A model generated the notes under the pieces. The model had not been told where the DNA came from. It did no database searches and was given only the letters and a program-made list of their open reading frames with translations. DNA of 45,555 bases from Burkholderiaceae bacterium (GTDB lineage Bacteria; Pseudomonadota; Gammaproteobacteria; Burkholderiales; Burkholderiaceae_C), in NCBI GenBank assembly GCA_014879655.1, contig JACSRS010000076.1, forward strand, positions 1 through 45,555, read 5' to 3'. Below are positions 25,903 through 35,559 of the stretch, piece by piece; position 1 is the first letter of the stretch, and each line of letters starts with the position of its first letter. The translations under genes and the position numbers were made by a program.

Positions 25903-27636
25903 ATGAAAAAACCGGCCATTTTTGCCCGCAGTGAACTGGGACAGGTTCTGTGGGCCTTCCGGCGCGAGTTTCTCGTCGTCGGCATCTTCAGCATGGTTGC
26001 CAACGTGCTGATGCTCACCCCCACGCTCTACATGCTGCAGGTGTTCGACCGCGTGATGATCAGCCAGAGTGAAATGACACTGCTGGTGGTCACGCTGGTG
26101 ATGCTGTTCCTGCTGGCGGTGATGTCGTTTGCCGAGTGGTCGCGCACCCGGGTGCTGGTTCGCGCCAGCGTGCGGCTCGATGCAATGCTCAGCACGCGGG
26201 TGTTCAACGCGGCCTTCGAGTCGCATCTGGCGCAGACCGGTGCCAGCCCGTCGCGCGCCTTTGCCGACCTGAACGAAGTTCGCCAGTTTCTGACCGGACA
26301 GGGCATTTTTGCCTTTTTCGACACGCCCTGGACACCGATCTATATCGGCGTGCTGTTCCTGATGCACCCGGCGCTGGGCTTTCTGTCAATCTTCTTCGCG
26401 CTGGTTCAGGGCGCGCTGGCCTGGTTCGGTCACCGCAAGACCGTGGAGCCGGCGGTGAAGGCCATGCAGTCGGGCATGGAAACGCAGACCTACCTGCATG
26501 GCAAGCTGCGCAACTCCGAGGTGCTGGAGTCGATGGGCATGGTCAGCAATCTGCGTCCCCATTGGCACGCGCGCCACCAGACTTATCAGGACGATCATGC
26601 AAAAGCGCAGCGCCTGACCCAGAAGCTCACAGCCTGGAGCAAATTCGTGCGCTATACCCAGCAGTCGCTGGTACTGGGAGCCGGCGCCTTGCTGGTGGTG
26701 GACGGCCAGCTGACACCGGGCGCGATGATTGCCTCCAACGTGCTGATGACGCGTGCACTGGCGCCGATCGACCAGCTGGTCGGCTCGCTGCGCGGATGGG
26801 TGAGCGCACGCGCGGCCTACGGCCGGCTGGAGGAGCTGCTGGGGTTGTATCCGGAGCGCGATGCGGCGCTGATGCGGGTTCCGCCCACCGGTGCACTGAC
26901 GCTGCGCAATGTGATGGCCACGGTGCCGGGGCGCGATGCGCCGATTCTCAAGGGCATCAATTTTGAGGTTGCCCCCGGCACGCTGACGGTGGTGCTCGGC
27001 CCGTCCGGATCGGGCAAGTCGACGCTGGCGCGTACGATTCTGGGCATCTGGCCCGGGGTTTCGGGCGAGGTACTGCTTGACGAGCGGCCGATCGGTGGCT
27101 GGGATCGCAACGAACTGGGCCCGTATCTGGGCTACCTGCCGCAGGACATTGAACTGTTTGAAGGCTCGATTGCCGAAAACATCTCGCGCTTCGCCGAAGT
27201 CGATTCCGGCAAGGTGATTGCCGCCGCCAAGGCCGCCGGCCTGCACGAGATGATCCTGCGCTTCCCGAAAGGCTACGACATGCCGATCGGCGAGGCCGGC
27301 AACCTGCTGTCAGGCGGCCAGCGCCAGCGCCTGGGACTGGCGCGCGCGCTGTATGGCGATCCGGCGCTGGTGGTGCTGGACGAGCCGAACGCGAACCTCG
27401 ACGACGCCGGCGACGCCGCACTGATGAAGGCCGTCGTCAGCCTGAAGGCAGCGGGCAAGACCGTTTTCCTGATCACCCACCGCCCGGGCGTGCTGGCTGC
27501 GGCTGACCGGGTGCTCTTTCTGCGCGACGGCTACCAGGTCGCGTTTGGCACGCCCCCGGCGGTGATGGCGGCACTGAAAGCCGAGGCGGCCGGTCACCCG
27601 GATACCCCACCACCGGCGAATGCGCTGCCCGCCTGA
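25903..27636 (+). CDS. type I secretion ABC transporter (PrtD-like), second copy
   Basis: 577 residues, paralogous to the protein just upstream: compare TLYMLQVFDRVMISQSEMTL with the matching stretch there, and the near-identical GPYLGYLPQDIELFEGSIAEN region. It has its own complete ATPase set: GPSGSGKST (about 367-375), LSGGQRQRLGLARALYGDP, VVLDEP and LITHR. Both copies being intact suggests a heterodimeric exporter, or two exporters sharing one adaptor and channel. Other RTX substrates outside the window cannot be excluded. Spacing of 24 bases upstream and 54 downstream keeps it within the operon. Confidence 0.94.
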   Translation: MKKPAIFARSELGQVLWAFRREFLVVGIFSMVANVLMLTPTLYMLQVFDRVMISQSEMTLLVVTLVMLFLLAVMSFAEWSRTRVLVRASVRLDAMLSTRVFNAAFESHLAQTGASPSRAFADLNEVRQFLTGQGIFAFFDTPWTPIYIGVLFLMHPALGFLSIFFALVQGALAWFGHRKTVEPAVKAMQSGMETQTYLHGKLRNSEVLESMGMVSNLRPHWHARHQTYQDDHAKAQRLTQKLTAWSKFVRYTQQSLVLGAGALLVVDGQLTPGAMIASNVLMTRALAPIDQLVGSLRGWVSARAAYGRLEELLGLYPERDAALMRVPPTGALTLRNVMATVPGRDAPILKGINFEVAPGTLTVVLGPSGSGKSTLARTILGIWPGVSGEVLLDERPIGGWDRNELGPYLGYLPQDIELFEGSIAENISRFAEVDSGKVIAAAKAAGLHEMILRFPKGYDMPIGEAGNLLSGGQRQRLGLARALYGDPALVVLDEPNANLDDAGDAALMKAVVSLKAAGKTVFLITHRPGVLAAADRVLFLRDGYQVAFGTPPAVMAALKAEAAGHPDTPPPANALPA

Positions 27637-27690
27637 CGGCAACAGCACCCCACCCTCCGAACGAACGTTGAAAACTATTTCGAGTCTGTC

Positions 27691-29046
27691 ATGAGTACTG
27701 AAGAAAACCAGATTGTCAAAGCCTCGTCACCCGACGCCGGCAAAGCACCCCTCAAGGTCGTCGGCGACAGCGCGAGTGCCGCGCGCATCGGCCTGTGGGT
27801 GCTGGGGTTGGGTTTTGGCGGCTTCCTGCTGTGGGCCGCGCTGGCACCGCTGGACGAAGGCGTGCCCACCCAGGGCATGGTGACCATCGATACCAAGCGC
27901 AAGACGGTGCAGCACCAGGTGGGCGGCATCGTGAAGGAGGTGCGCGTCGGGGAGGGCGACCAGGTCAAGGCCGGCCAGGTGCTGATTCGCCTGGATGACG
28001 CCACCGCCAGCGCCAGCTACCAGGCGGTGCGCCAGCGTTACCTGAGCATGCGGGCGATGCAGGACCGGCTGCTGGCCGAGCTGGCCGGCCCGACCAAGGC
28101 CATCGTTTTCCATCCGGACCTGCAGGCGGCCGCGTCCGACCCGCTGATCCGCAGGCAGATGGACACGCAGGAACAGTTGCTGGCTTCTCGCCGCGCGTCC
28201 CTGCGGGCCGACTTGCAGGTGCTCGAGGAATCCATTCAGGGCCAGCAGGGCATGCTGCAATCCTACGAGAGCGTGATCAAGTTTCGCCAGAGCCAGCTGG
28301 CGCTGCTGAGCGAGGAACTGACGAACACCCGGGAACTGGTCAAGGAAGGTTACGCACCGCGCAACCGGCAGCTGGAGCTCGAGCGCATGGTGGCCGAGTC
28401 GTCGGCGGCAATCGCCGAACTCAGGGGCAACATCATCCGGGCGCAGCGCGCGATTCTGGAACTGAAACAACGTACCAACCTGCGCCAGCAGGAGTACCGC
28501 AAGGAAATCGAAAGCCAGCTGGCCGATGTCACGCGGGAAGCGCAGTCCGACGAAGAAAAAGTCACCGCCCTGCGCGAAGAACTGGAGCGGGTGGACATCA
28601 AGGCGCCCGTCGGCGGGCAGGTCGTGGGCCTGATGGTGCAGACGGTGGGTGGCGTCATCGGCCCGGGCCAGAAGATCATGGATATCGTGCCCGTGGATGA
28701 GCCGCTGCTGCTGGAGACCCGCATACCCCCGCACCTGATCGACAAGGTGCATGCGGGCCTGGAGGCGGACATCCGGTTCACCGCGTTCTCGCACTCGCCC
28801 CAGCTGGTGGTGGAAGGCAAGGTGGCGTCCGTTTCGGGCGATCTGCTGACCGAACCGCAGACCGGCGCCACCTACTTCCTGGCTCGGGTGGCGGTGACGC
28901 CCGAGGGCCTGAAGAAGCTCGGCCGCCACCAGATGCAGCCGGGCATGCCGGCGGAGGTGGTGATCAAGACGGGCGAGAGAACGCTGCTGACCTACCTGCT
29001 GCATCCGCTGACCAAGCGGATGGCGGCTTCACTGAAAGAGGAGTGA
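27691..29046 (+). CDS. type I secretion membrane fusion protein (HlyD/PrtE family)
   Basis: 451 residues. One N-terminal membrane helix (about 31-52, GLWVLGLGFGGFLLWAALAP) is followed by the adaptor half-lipoyl motif VQHQVGGIVKEVRVGEGDQV. A long periplasmic coiled-coil hairpin (about 110-290), the second half-lipoyl motif RVDIKAPVGGQVVGL and a beta-barrel domain follow. The near-C-terminal GMPAEVVIKTGERTLLTYLL is a signature of HlyD proteins of type I systems. It bridges the ABC transporters to the TolC-like channel, whose gene starts three bases after this stop. Confidence 0.95.
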   Translation: MSTEENQIVKASSPDAGKAPLKVVGDSASAARIGLWVLGLGFGGFLLWAALAPLDEGVPTQGMVTIDTKRKTVQHQVGGIVKEVRVGEGDQVKAGQVLIRLDDATASASYQAVRQRYLSMRAMQDRLLAELAGPTKAIVFHPDLQAAASDPLIRRQMDTQEQLLASRRASLRADLQVLEESIQGQQGMLQSYESVIKFRQSQLALLSEELTNTRELVKEGYAPRNRQLELERMVAESSAAIAELRGNIIRAQRAILELKQRTNLRQQEYRKEIESQLADVTREAQSDEEKVTALREELERVDIKAPVGGQVVGLMVQTVGGVIGPGQKIMDIVPVDEPLLLETRIPPHLIDKVHAGLEADIRFTAFSHSPQLVVEGKVASVSGDLLTEPQTGATYFLARVAVTPEGLKKLGRHQMQPGMPAEVVIKTGERTLLTYLLHPLTKRMAASLKEE

Positions 29047-29049
29047 GCC

Positions 29050-30387
29050 ATGCTGCAAAAGCACAAGCGCATGCTGTGGCTGGCCGCCGGACTGGCCGCC
29101 GCCACCCCGGCCTGGTCGCTGGATCTGCTGCAGGCCTATGAAACCGCGCTGGCGCAGGATGCGACCGTGCGCGCTGCCCGGGCAGCAGCCGACGCTGGCC
29201 GCGAACGCCTGCCCCAGGCGCGGGCGCAACTTCTGCCCAACCTGGCTTACAGCGGCCAGCGCAACGTCAACGACCTGACACGCGATCAGCCCAACAGCCT
29301 GGGGGTTCCCACGGTTTTCAAGGACCAGTACAACAGCCTGAATCAGACGCTCACGCTGCGCCAGCCGCTGTTTCGCCTGTCGCTCTGGGCCAACTACCAG
29401 CAGGCGCAGTACGTGGTGGACGACGTCAACGCCGTGCTTGAGCGCGAGCTGAAGAACCTCTCGGTCCGGGTGGCGACCGCCTACATGGAGGCTCTGCTGG
29501 CCAAGGACCAGCTGGACCTGGTGCTGGCGCAGAAGGTCTTTGTGACGACCCAGCTCGATGTGGCGAAAAAGACCTTCGCGGCCGGTTCGGGCACGCGCAC
29601 CGACATTGACGAGGCGCGAGCCCGGCTCGACATGAACCTGGCCCAGGAACTCGAAGCGCGGCAGAACCTGGAATTCACCCGTCGCCAGCTGGAAGTGCTG
29701 ATTTCCAGACCGGTTGACCAGATCGAGCCGTTGAACGTGAAGCGCATGCCCCTGCTGGACCCACAGCCCGCGTTGCTGTCGGACTGGATCGACCGGGCCG
29801 AACAGGCCAATCCGGACATTGTCTCGCTGCGCGCGCGGGCGCAAGCGGCCCGGCTGGAGGTCAACAAGGCGCAGGGGGGCCATTTCCCGACGGTCGACGC
29901 CGTCGCCCAGTGGGTCAACAGTTCCAGCGAAAACGTCAACACGCCCAATTCCAGCTACACGAACAAGACGCTGGGCATCCAGGTCTCGGTACCCTTGTTC
30001 TCGGGCGGCTACGTCAGCTCCACCGTGCGCCAGGCGGTGGCCGAGCAGCAAAGGGCCGACGAGACCCTCGAAGCGGCCCGGCTTGATCTGGGCGTCAGGG
30101 TTCACAAGGAGTTTCGCAATGTGACCGAGGGAATTGCCAAAGTCCGTGCGCTGGAGCAGGCGGTGGCGTCGGCCGAGCTGCTGGCCAGGTCCACCCGCAA
30201 GTCCTTCGAGGCAGGCAGCCGCACGCTGTCGGATGTGCTGAACACCGAGCAGCAAAAACAGCTGACCTTGCGTGACCTTGCGCAGGCCCGCTATCTGTAC
30301 ATGAGCGCCCGCATCCGGCTGTTTGCGCTGGCCGGAGAAGATCCGCGCACCGGTATCGAGCAGACCAATGCCTGGCTGGGCGAATGA
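29050..30387 (+). CDS. TolC-family outer-membrane channel of the type I secretion system
   Basis: 445 residues with a signal peptide (MLWLAAGLAAATPAWS, cleaved near residue 23) and the two-fold repeated helical layout of TolC proteins: LLQAYETALAQDATVRAARA early, and the second-half counterpart ANPDIVSLRARAQAARLEV. The strand segment SVPLFSGGYVSSTVRQA is the usual TolC loop-strand before the last long helix. It completes the export conduit and ends the operon. A GC-rich gap of 131 bases separates it from argB. Confidence 0.95.
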   Translation: MLQKHKRMLWLAAGLAAATPAWSLDLLQAYETALAQDATVRAARAAADAGRERLPQARAQLLPNLAYSGQRNVNDLTRDQPNSLGVPTVFKDQYNSLNQTLTLRQPLFRLSLWANYQQAQYVVDDVNAVLERELKNLSVRVATAYMEALLAKDQLDLVLAQKVFVTTQLDVAKKTFAAGSGTRTDIDEARARLDMNLAQELEARQNLEFTRRQLEVLISRPVDQIEPLNVKRMPLLDPQPALLSDWIDRAEQANPDIVSLRARAQAARLEVNKAQGGHFPTVDAVAQWVNSSSENVNTPNSSYTNKTLGIQVSVPLFSGGYVSSTVRQAVAEQQRADETLEAARLDLGVRVHKEFRNVTEGIAKVRALEQAVASAELLARSTRKSFEAGSRTLSDVLNTEQQKQLTLRDLAQARYLYMSARIRLFALAGEDPRTGIEQTNAWLGE

Positions 30388-30434
30388 TGCGGGGCACGCG
30401 CTGCCCGCGACCGGACCTTGGCGCAGGCCATTGA

Positions 30435-31424
<990 letters not shown>

Positions 31425-31440
31425 GCGCGGGTGCTGCGGT

Positions 31441-31461
31441 GCCCGCCGCCAACGGGCGGGC
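31441..31461. terminator. GC-rich hairpin after argB
   Basis: GCCCGCC (31441-31447) pairs with GGCGGGC (31455-31461) over a seven-base loop, 17 bases after the argB stop. No T-run follows, so it is only a possible terminator or RNA stabiliser in front of slmA. Confidence 0.4.
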
Positions 31462-31519
31462 GTGGGCGGGATCAGGCCCTGTGCGAGAATGTTTCGCACC
31501 CACGATGAGCGTCAGCGCC

Positions 31520-32164
31520 ATGACCGAATTCGACTCCACGCCCGCACCCCAACCCCCCGCTTCGGAAGCGGCCGAAGGCGTGCGCAAGCGCCCCAAGCCG
31601 GGCGAGCGCCGGCTGCAGATCCTGCAGGCGCTGGCAGCGATGCTGGAGCAGCCGGGCGCCGAGCGGGTGACCACCGCCGCACTGGCGGCGCGATTGCAGG
31701 TCAGCGAAGCCGCGCTCTACCGCCACTTTGCCAGCAAGGCGCAGATGTTCGAGGGGCTGATCGACTTCATCGAGCAGACGGTGTTTTCGCTGGTCAACCA
31801 GATCGTCGCCCGCGAAGACGATGGCGCGTTGCGCGCCGCCCGTGTGGTGACGGTGCTGCTGCAGTTCGGCGAGCGCAATCCGGGCATGGCGCGCGTGATC
31901 GCCGGCGATGCGCTGGTTCTTGAAAACGATCGCCTGCAGCAGCGCATGAACCAGCTCTTCGACAAGATCGAAGCCACGTTGAAGCAACTGTTGCGGGAAG
32001 CTGCGCAGGCTGGCCATTCGCAGACGCCGTCGGTCGATGCACAGGTGCGGGCGTCGGTGCTCATCGCGTTTGCGATGGGTCGCCTGCAGCGCTTCGCGCG
32101 CTCGGGTTTCCGGCGCTTGCCGACCGAGAACCTCGATGGCAGTCTGACCTTTTTACTATCATAA
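31520..32164 (+). CDS. slmA: TetR-fold nucleoid occlusion factor SlmA
   Basis: 214 residues from ATG 31520 (ATG 31505 is also in frame). The N-terminal helix-turn-helix reads VTTAALAARLQVSEAALYRH followed by FASKAQMFEGLIDFIEQTVF, the SlmA pattern within the TetR fold. SlmA binds chromosomal sites and blocks FtsZ ring assembly over the nucleoid. The genomic pairing with argB supports this call against a generic TetR repressor. The C-terminal part (RASVLIAFAMGRLQRFARSG) also agrees with the family. Confidence 0.9.
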   Translation: MTEFDSTPAPQPPASEAAEGVRKRPKPGERRLQILQALAAMLEQPGAERVTTAALAARLQVSEAALYRHFASKAQMFEGLIDFIEQTVFSLVNQIVAREDDGALRAARVVTVLLQFGERNPGMARVIAGDALVLENDRLQQRMNQLFDKIEATLKQLLREAAQAGHSQTPSVDAQVRASVLIAFAMGRLQRFARSGFRRLPTENLDGSLTFLLS

Positions 32165-32260
32165 GAGTAGCAATATAAAGCCATTCGACGCTGGGTTGCA
32201 TGCATTTTCTATTGAAAAATGGGCGGTGGAGCCGGCAGGGGGTGGCCGTTGGGCGAAGAC

Positions 32261-32947
32261 ATGATTGAAGTGATCAGCGCCACGCGGCTGACACGAGAGG
32301 TGTTCTGGCAGCGCTCGGCGCTGGGTTTGTCGCTGCGTCGGCTGGCGTCGGACCAACGGCTGGTGCCGCGCATCGCCTTTGAAAACCGGCGTGGTCTGCC
32401 CGAGGTCTTCAACGAGCGGATTGCAGCCACCGGCGGCCCGGACCTCCTGGTTTTCATCCATGACGACGTCTGGATCGATGACTTCTTTCTGGCCGACCGC
32501 GTGATCGAAGGCCTCGGTGCCTACGATCTGATTGGCGTCGCCGGCAACCGGCGCCGGCTTGCCGGCCAGCCGGCCTGGGCTTTTGCAAGCCGGGGCCCGG
32601 ATGGCCGGTTCCAATGGGATGAAAAAACCAACCTCAGTGGCGCCATCGCCAACGGCAAGACCCCTTTTGGCCGCATTTCACACTTCGGCCCTGCGCCGCA
32701 GGCGTGTGAACTGCTGGACGGGGTGTTTCTCGCAGCCCGCCGCGCGACCTTGCGGGAGCGCTCGGTCCGCTTTGATCCAGCCTTTGACTTCGACCTTTAC
32801 GACCAGGATTTCTGCCGCACCGCGAGAGCAAGCGGCATGCGTCTGGGCACCTGGCCAATTGCGCTGACGCATCAGAGCGGCGGCGCATTCGGCACGGAGC
32901 GCTGGACCCTGCGGTACCGGCAGTACCTGGAGAAATGGCGTGATTGA
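32261..32947 (+). CDS. GT2-like glycosyltransferase
   Basis: 228 residues from ATG 32261. The segment LLVFIHDDVWIDDFFLADRV contains the acidic metal-binding motif of a GT-A fold transferase, and the sequence around (IGVAGNRR, ELLDGVFLAARR, FDLYDQDFC) matches single-domain transferases often annotated as StrF-like or GT2-like. There is no membrane segment. It lies 96 bases after slmA in an AT-richer spot, and converges with a GT4 gene. Likely works on surface polysaccharide or glycoprotein; donor and acceptor are unknown. Confidence 0.8.
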   Translation: MIEVISATRLTREVFWQRSALGLSLRRLASDQRLVPRIAFENRRGLPEVFNERIAATGGPDLLVFIHDDVWIDDFFLADRVIEGLGAYDLIGVAGNRRRLAGQPAWAFASRGPDGRFQWDEKTNLSGAIANGKTPFGRISHFGPAPQACELLDGVFLAARRATLRERSVRFDPAFDFDLYDQDFCRTARASGMRLGTWPIALTHQSGGAFGTERWTLRYRQYLEKWRD

Positions 32948-32976
32948 CGCCGGTTGCGGCGCGCTGGTGCGCCGTA

Positions 32977-34638
32977 TCAGCCCGCCAGCACCCGCAGCAC
33001 ACCCATCTTGACCAGCCAGGTCAGCGACCGCAGGACCGCACCGCGTCGCGCGGCGGGAATCTGGCTCACCAGCGTGCCTGCCGGACGCGGTCCGTCCGCC
33101 GCCGCTGTCAGTACCGAGCGGGCCTCGTCGGTGGTCGGCAGCACGTGGCGGGCATACGCGACCATGTCGAGATGGCGCAGCGATTCAAGCCTGGCGACGG
33201 CTGCTTCCAGATCCGGCAGCGCCAGCTCGCAAAGGGTCTCGGGCGTCAGCCTGTGCGTCGGATAGCTGGCGAATGCGGCAAACGGGTCCATCCGGGCTGG
33301 CCAGGGGCTGCGCCGCGCCGCATTTTCCGTCTGGCTCGCCTGGCGGATGCCGGCCAGTTCGTCCCACAGCGCCTCGTACTGCGCAATGACGACCGACCAG
33401 TCATAGGTCTGCCGCGCCCGCTGGCGCCCCGCCTCGCCCATGGACCTGCACAGTTCGGGGCTGGAGAGCAGCCTGACGAAAGCGGCGGTGGCCGCTTCGA
33501 TGTCCACCGCCACCAATGTGCTGGTGTGGCCGCAGTACATGTCGTAGTTGTCGATTTCGAGCGCGTGGCGCATCGCCAGTTCGACCCCCGCACCGGCGCC
33601 GGGCATCAGCGTGGGAATGCGAAAGCCGTCGATACCATCTCGAACGGTGTCCTTGTAGCCGTTCCAGTCGGACACGACCACCGGCAACCCCGCCGCCATT
33701 GCCTCGATCGGCGTCAGGCCAAAGGTTTCCTGCAGGTTGTCCGACAGCGAGCAGAACATGTCGGCGCCGGCCCATGCCAGCCGGTACTGGTCGCGCTCGC
33801 GCCCGTCAACGGTGAGCACCCGCACGCTGGGGCAGGCCAGGCGCGCGGCTGTCTGAAAGGCTTGCGCCGCCGCCGGCGAACTGTGCTGGCCGCACTCCAC
33901 CAGCAGCACGTGCGTGCCGGCGGGCAGTTGCGCGGCGGCGCGCTCCAGCGCCTGATACATGGCCAGCGGATGGGCCTTGGCGTGAAAGGACAGCCGGCCC
34001 GAAAAGAGCACCACCCGGGTGTTGTCATCGGCGCCCAGCTGCTGGCGCGCCCGGATGCGGTCGTCCGGGCTGGCGGCGAAATCCGCGGTGTTCAGGCCCA
34101 GTGGTATCACCGGCAGTTGCGGCAGCACCAGGCGCTGGATACCCAGCCGCTGGCGCAGATAGTCCGCTTGCGCCTGCCAGAGCACGCGCACCGTGTCGCG
34201 GGCCACCGTGGAGGTGCAGATCAGTGCGTCCCAGGGCTGGACCGGCGCGACGAGGTAGTCGGTCAGCGCGTCCATCGGCGCGGTGGACGACAGCGTGTGG
34301 GTCAGTCCGCACACGCTCCAGCCGGTGTCGGCGAACAACGCGCGGCGCCGGCATTCATCGTTGAAGTTGGGGGCGGGGTAGTACAGCGTCCCGGCCTTGG
34401 CCAGACCCGCCGGTTGACGGCGATTCAGGATTTCCACCGGTTCCTGTCGGCCGGCCTCTTTCACCTTGCGGGCAAAGACGCGACCATGTTCGGGTTGGTC
34501 GACCATGGCCCGGAAGACCTGCGCGCGGCTGTGCGCGAGATAACCGCGCAAGAACGACTCACCGGCGGAATTGCGACCCATCAGTTTGGGGCCGTCAATG
34601 GAGTAAGCCTCCGGGAAAAAAAACAGAGCGGCGGACAT
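32977..34638 (-). CDS. GT4-family glycosyltransferase with C-terminal extension
   Basis: 553 residues. The N-terminus (MSAALFFFPEAYSIDGPKLM) resembles transferases that open with a protein- or sugar-acceptor loop. The GT-B donor domain has VVLFSGRLSFHAKAHPLAMY, a DMFCSLSDNLQETFGLTPIE motif with the catalytic-site Glu, and AMAAGLPVVVSDWNGYKDTV. About 150 residues beyond the donor domain (from around 405) have no motif I recognise. Converges with the GT2-like gene and diverges from the TetR gene at 34835. Together with the three other transferases in the window it argues for a complex surface glycan. Confidence 0.87.
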   Translation of the reverse strand: MSAALFFFPEAYSIDGPKLMGRNSAGESFLRGYLAHSRAQVFRAMVDQPEHGRVFARKVKEAGRQEPVEILNRRQPAGLAKAGTLYYPAPNFNDECRRRALFADTGWSVCGLTHTLSSTAPMDALTDYLVAPVQPWDALICTSTVARDTVRVLWQAQADYLRQRLGIQRLVLPQLPVIPLGLNTADFAASPDDRIRARQQLGADDNTRVVLFSGRLSFHAKAHPLAMYQALERAAAQLPAGTHVLLVECGQHSSPAAAQAFQTAARLACPSVRVLTVDGRERDQYRLAWAGADMFCSLSDNLQETFGLTPIEAMAAGLPVVVSDWNGYKDTVRDGIDGFRIPTLMPGAGAGVELAMRHALEIDNYDMYCGHTSTLVAVDIEAATAAFVRLLSSPELCRSMGEAGRQRARQTYDWSVVIAQYEALWDELAGIRQASQTENAARRSPWPARMDPFAAFASYPTHRLTPETLCELALPDLEAAVARLESLRHLDMVAYARHVLPTTDEARSVLTAAADGPRPAGTLVSQIPAARRGAVLRSLTWLVKMGVLRVLAG

Positions 34639-34791
34639 GCTGCATTTTAGGTGGGCACTTTCTGCACGGGCGAAGGTGCCCCGGACGCCGGAGCGGGCCA
34701 GCTTTCCCCCGTATTTACCCTGAGTTCCAGTAGGTTTGCGTCTCTAGAAGACCCTTGCGGGGGTGACGGCAAGTGGAATTGCTGCAAAATA

Positions 34792-34803
34792 GAACGATCG
34801 TTC
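34792..34803. promoter_or_regulatory. palindromic operator upstream of the first TetR gene
   Basis: GAACGATCGTTC is a perfect 12-base palindrome 31 bases before the TetR start at 34835. Its position in the 196-base divergent gap and its symmetry fit an autoregulatory TetR operator. It is followed by TTTTAT. The regulated genes are probably this repressor and the beta-oxidation operon downstream. Confidence 0.6.
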
Positions 34804-34834
34804 GTTTTATTTGCAACTCACACACACCGCCCGC

Positions 34835-35509
34835 ATGTCACAGCTCTCCGCCGGCAGCCCCCGCACCCCCGCCGAGCGACCCGCGCGCGGTGGGCGCGCC
34901 CTGCTCAAGGGCCAGCAGACCAAGGCGGCCATCATCGATGCAGCGCTGGCGCTCGCTGCGCAGGTCGGGCTGGAGGGCCTGAGCATCGGCGCGCTGGCCG
35001 AGGTGACCGGCATGAGCAAGTCCGGCGTGTTTGCGCACTTCGGTTCCCGCGAAGATCTGCAGATCTCGGTGGTGCGCGAGTACCACACCCGATTCGAAGA
35101 AGAAGTGTTCTACCCGGCGCTGCGGGTGGCGCGCGGTCTGCCCCGGTTGCGGGCGCTGTTTGCCAACTGGATGAAGCGGACCTCGGCCGAGATCGATTCG
35201 GGCTGCATCTACATCAGTGGCGCCGTCGAGTTTGACGACCGGCCGGGCCCGGTGCGCGATGCGCTGGCCGAGTCGGTGAACATCTGGCTGGCCGCCATGC
35301 ACCGTGCCGTGCTGCAGGCGCGCGACGAAGGCCATCTGCGCGCCGATGCCGATGCCGCCCAGGTGGCTTTCGAAATCCACGGGCTGATCCTGGCCCTGCA
35401 TTACGAAGCGCGTTTCCTGCGCGCACCCGGCTCGCTCAGGCGGGCCAACACCGGTTTTGACAACATTCTGGCGCGTTACGGCGCTGCGGATGCCTTTCGC
35501 AGCGCCTGA
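34835..35509 (+). CDS. TetR-family transcriptional regulator
   Basis: 224 residues from ATG 34835 (an upstream in-frame TTG at 34811 adds eight). Helix-turn-helix: LSIGALAEVTGMSKSGVFAH followed by FGSREDLQISVVREY, a subclass often found next to fatty-acid degradation genes. The C-terminal ligand domain (GCIYISGAVEFDDRPGPVRD) is the TetR_C type seen with acyl-CoA dehydrogenase operons. It sits 50 bases before fadE on the same strand, so it likely senses an acyl-CoA or fatty acid and controls the following operon and itself. The ligand is inferred from context. Confidence 0.88.
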   Translation: MSQLSAGSPRTPAERPARGGRALLKGQQTKAAIIDAALALAAQVGLEGLSIGALAEVTGMSKSGVFAHFGSREDLQISVVREYHTRFEEEVFYPALRVARGLPRLRALFANWMKRTSAEIDSGCIYISGAVEFDDRPGPVRDALAESVNIWLAAMHRAVLQARDEGHLRADADAAQVAFEIHGLILALHYEARFLRAPGSLRRANTGFDNILARYGAADAFRSA

Positions 35510-35559
35510 GTGCCGGGGCCCTTTCCACTGTTTGACTGATTGTTTCAAGGAGGTTTCAC

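Noticed and set aside
23824-26367. An 847-codon minus-strand frame across the exporter genes, and similar long minus frames at 27727-29004, 35629-37152, 37807-40212 and 44389-45555.
   Set aside because: Each is the shadow of a well-supported plus-strand gene with recognised motifs. The shadows show Gln/His/Arg-rich low-complexity translations typical of GC-rich antisense frames.
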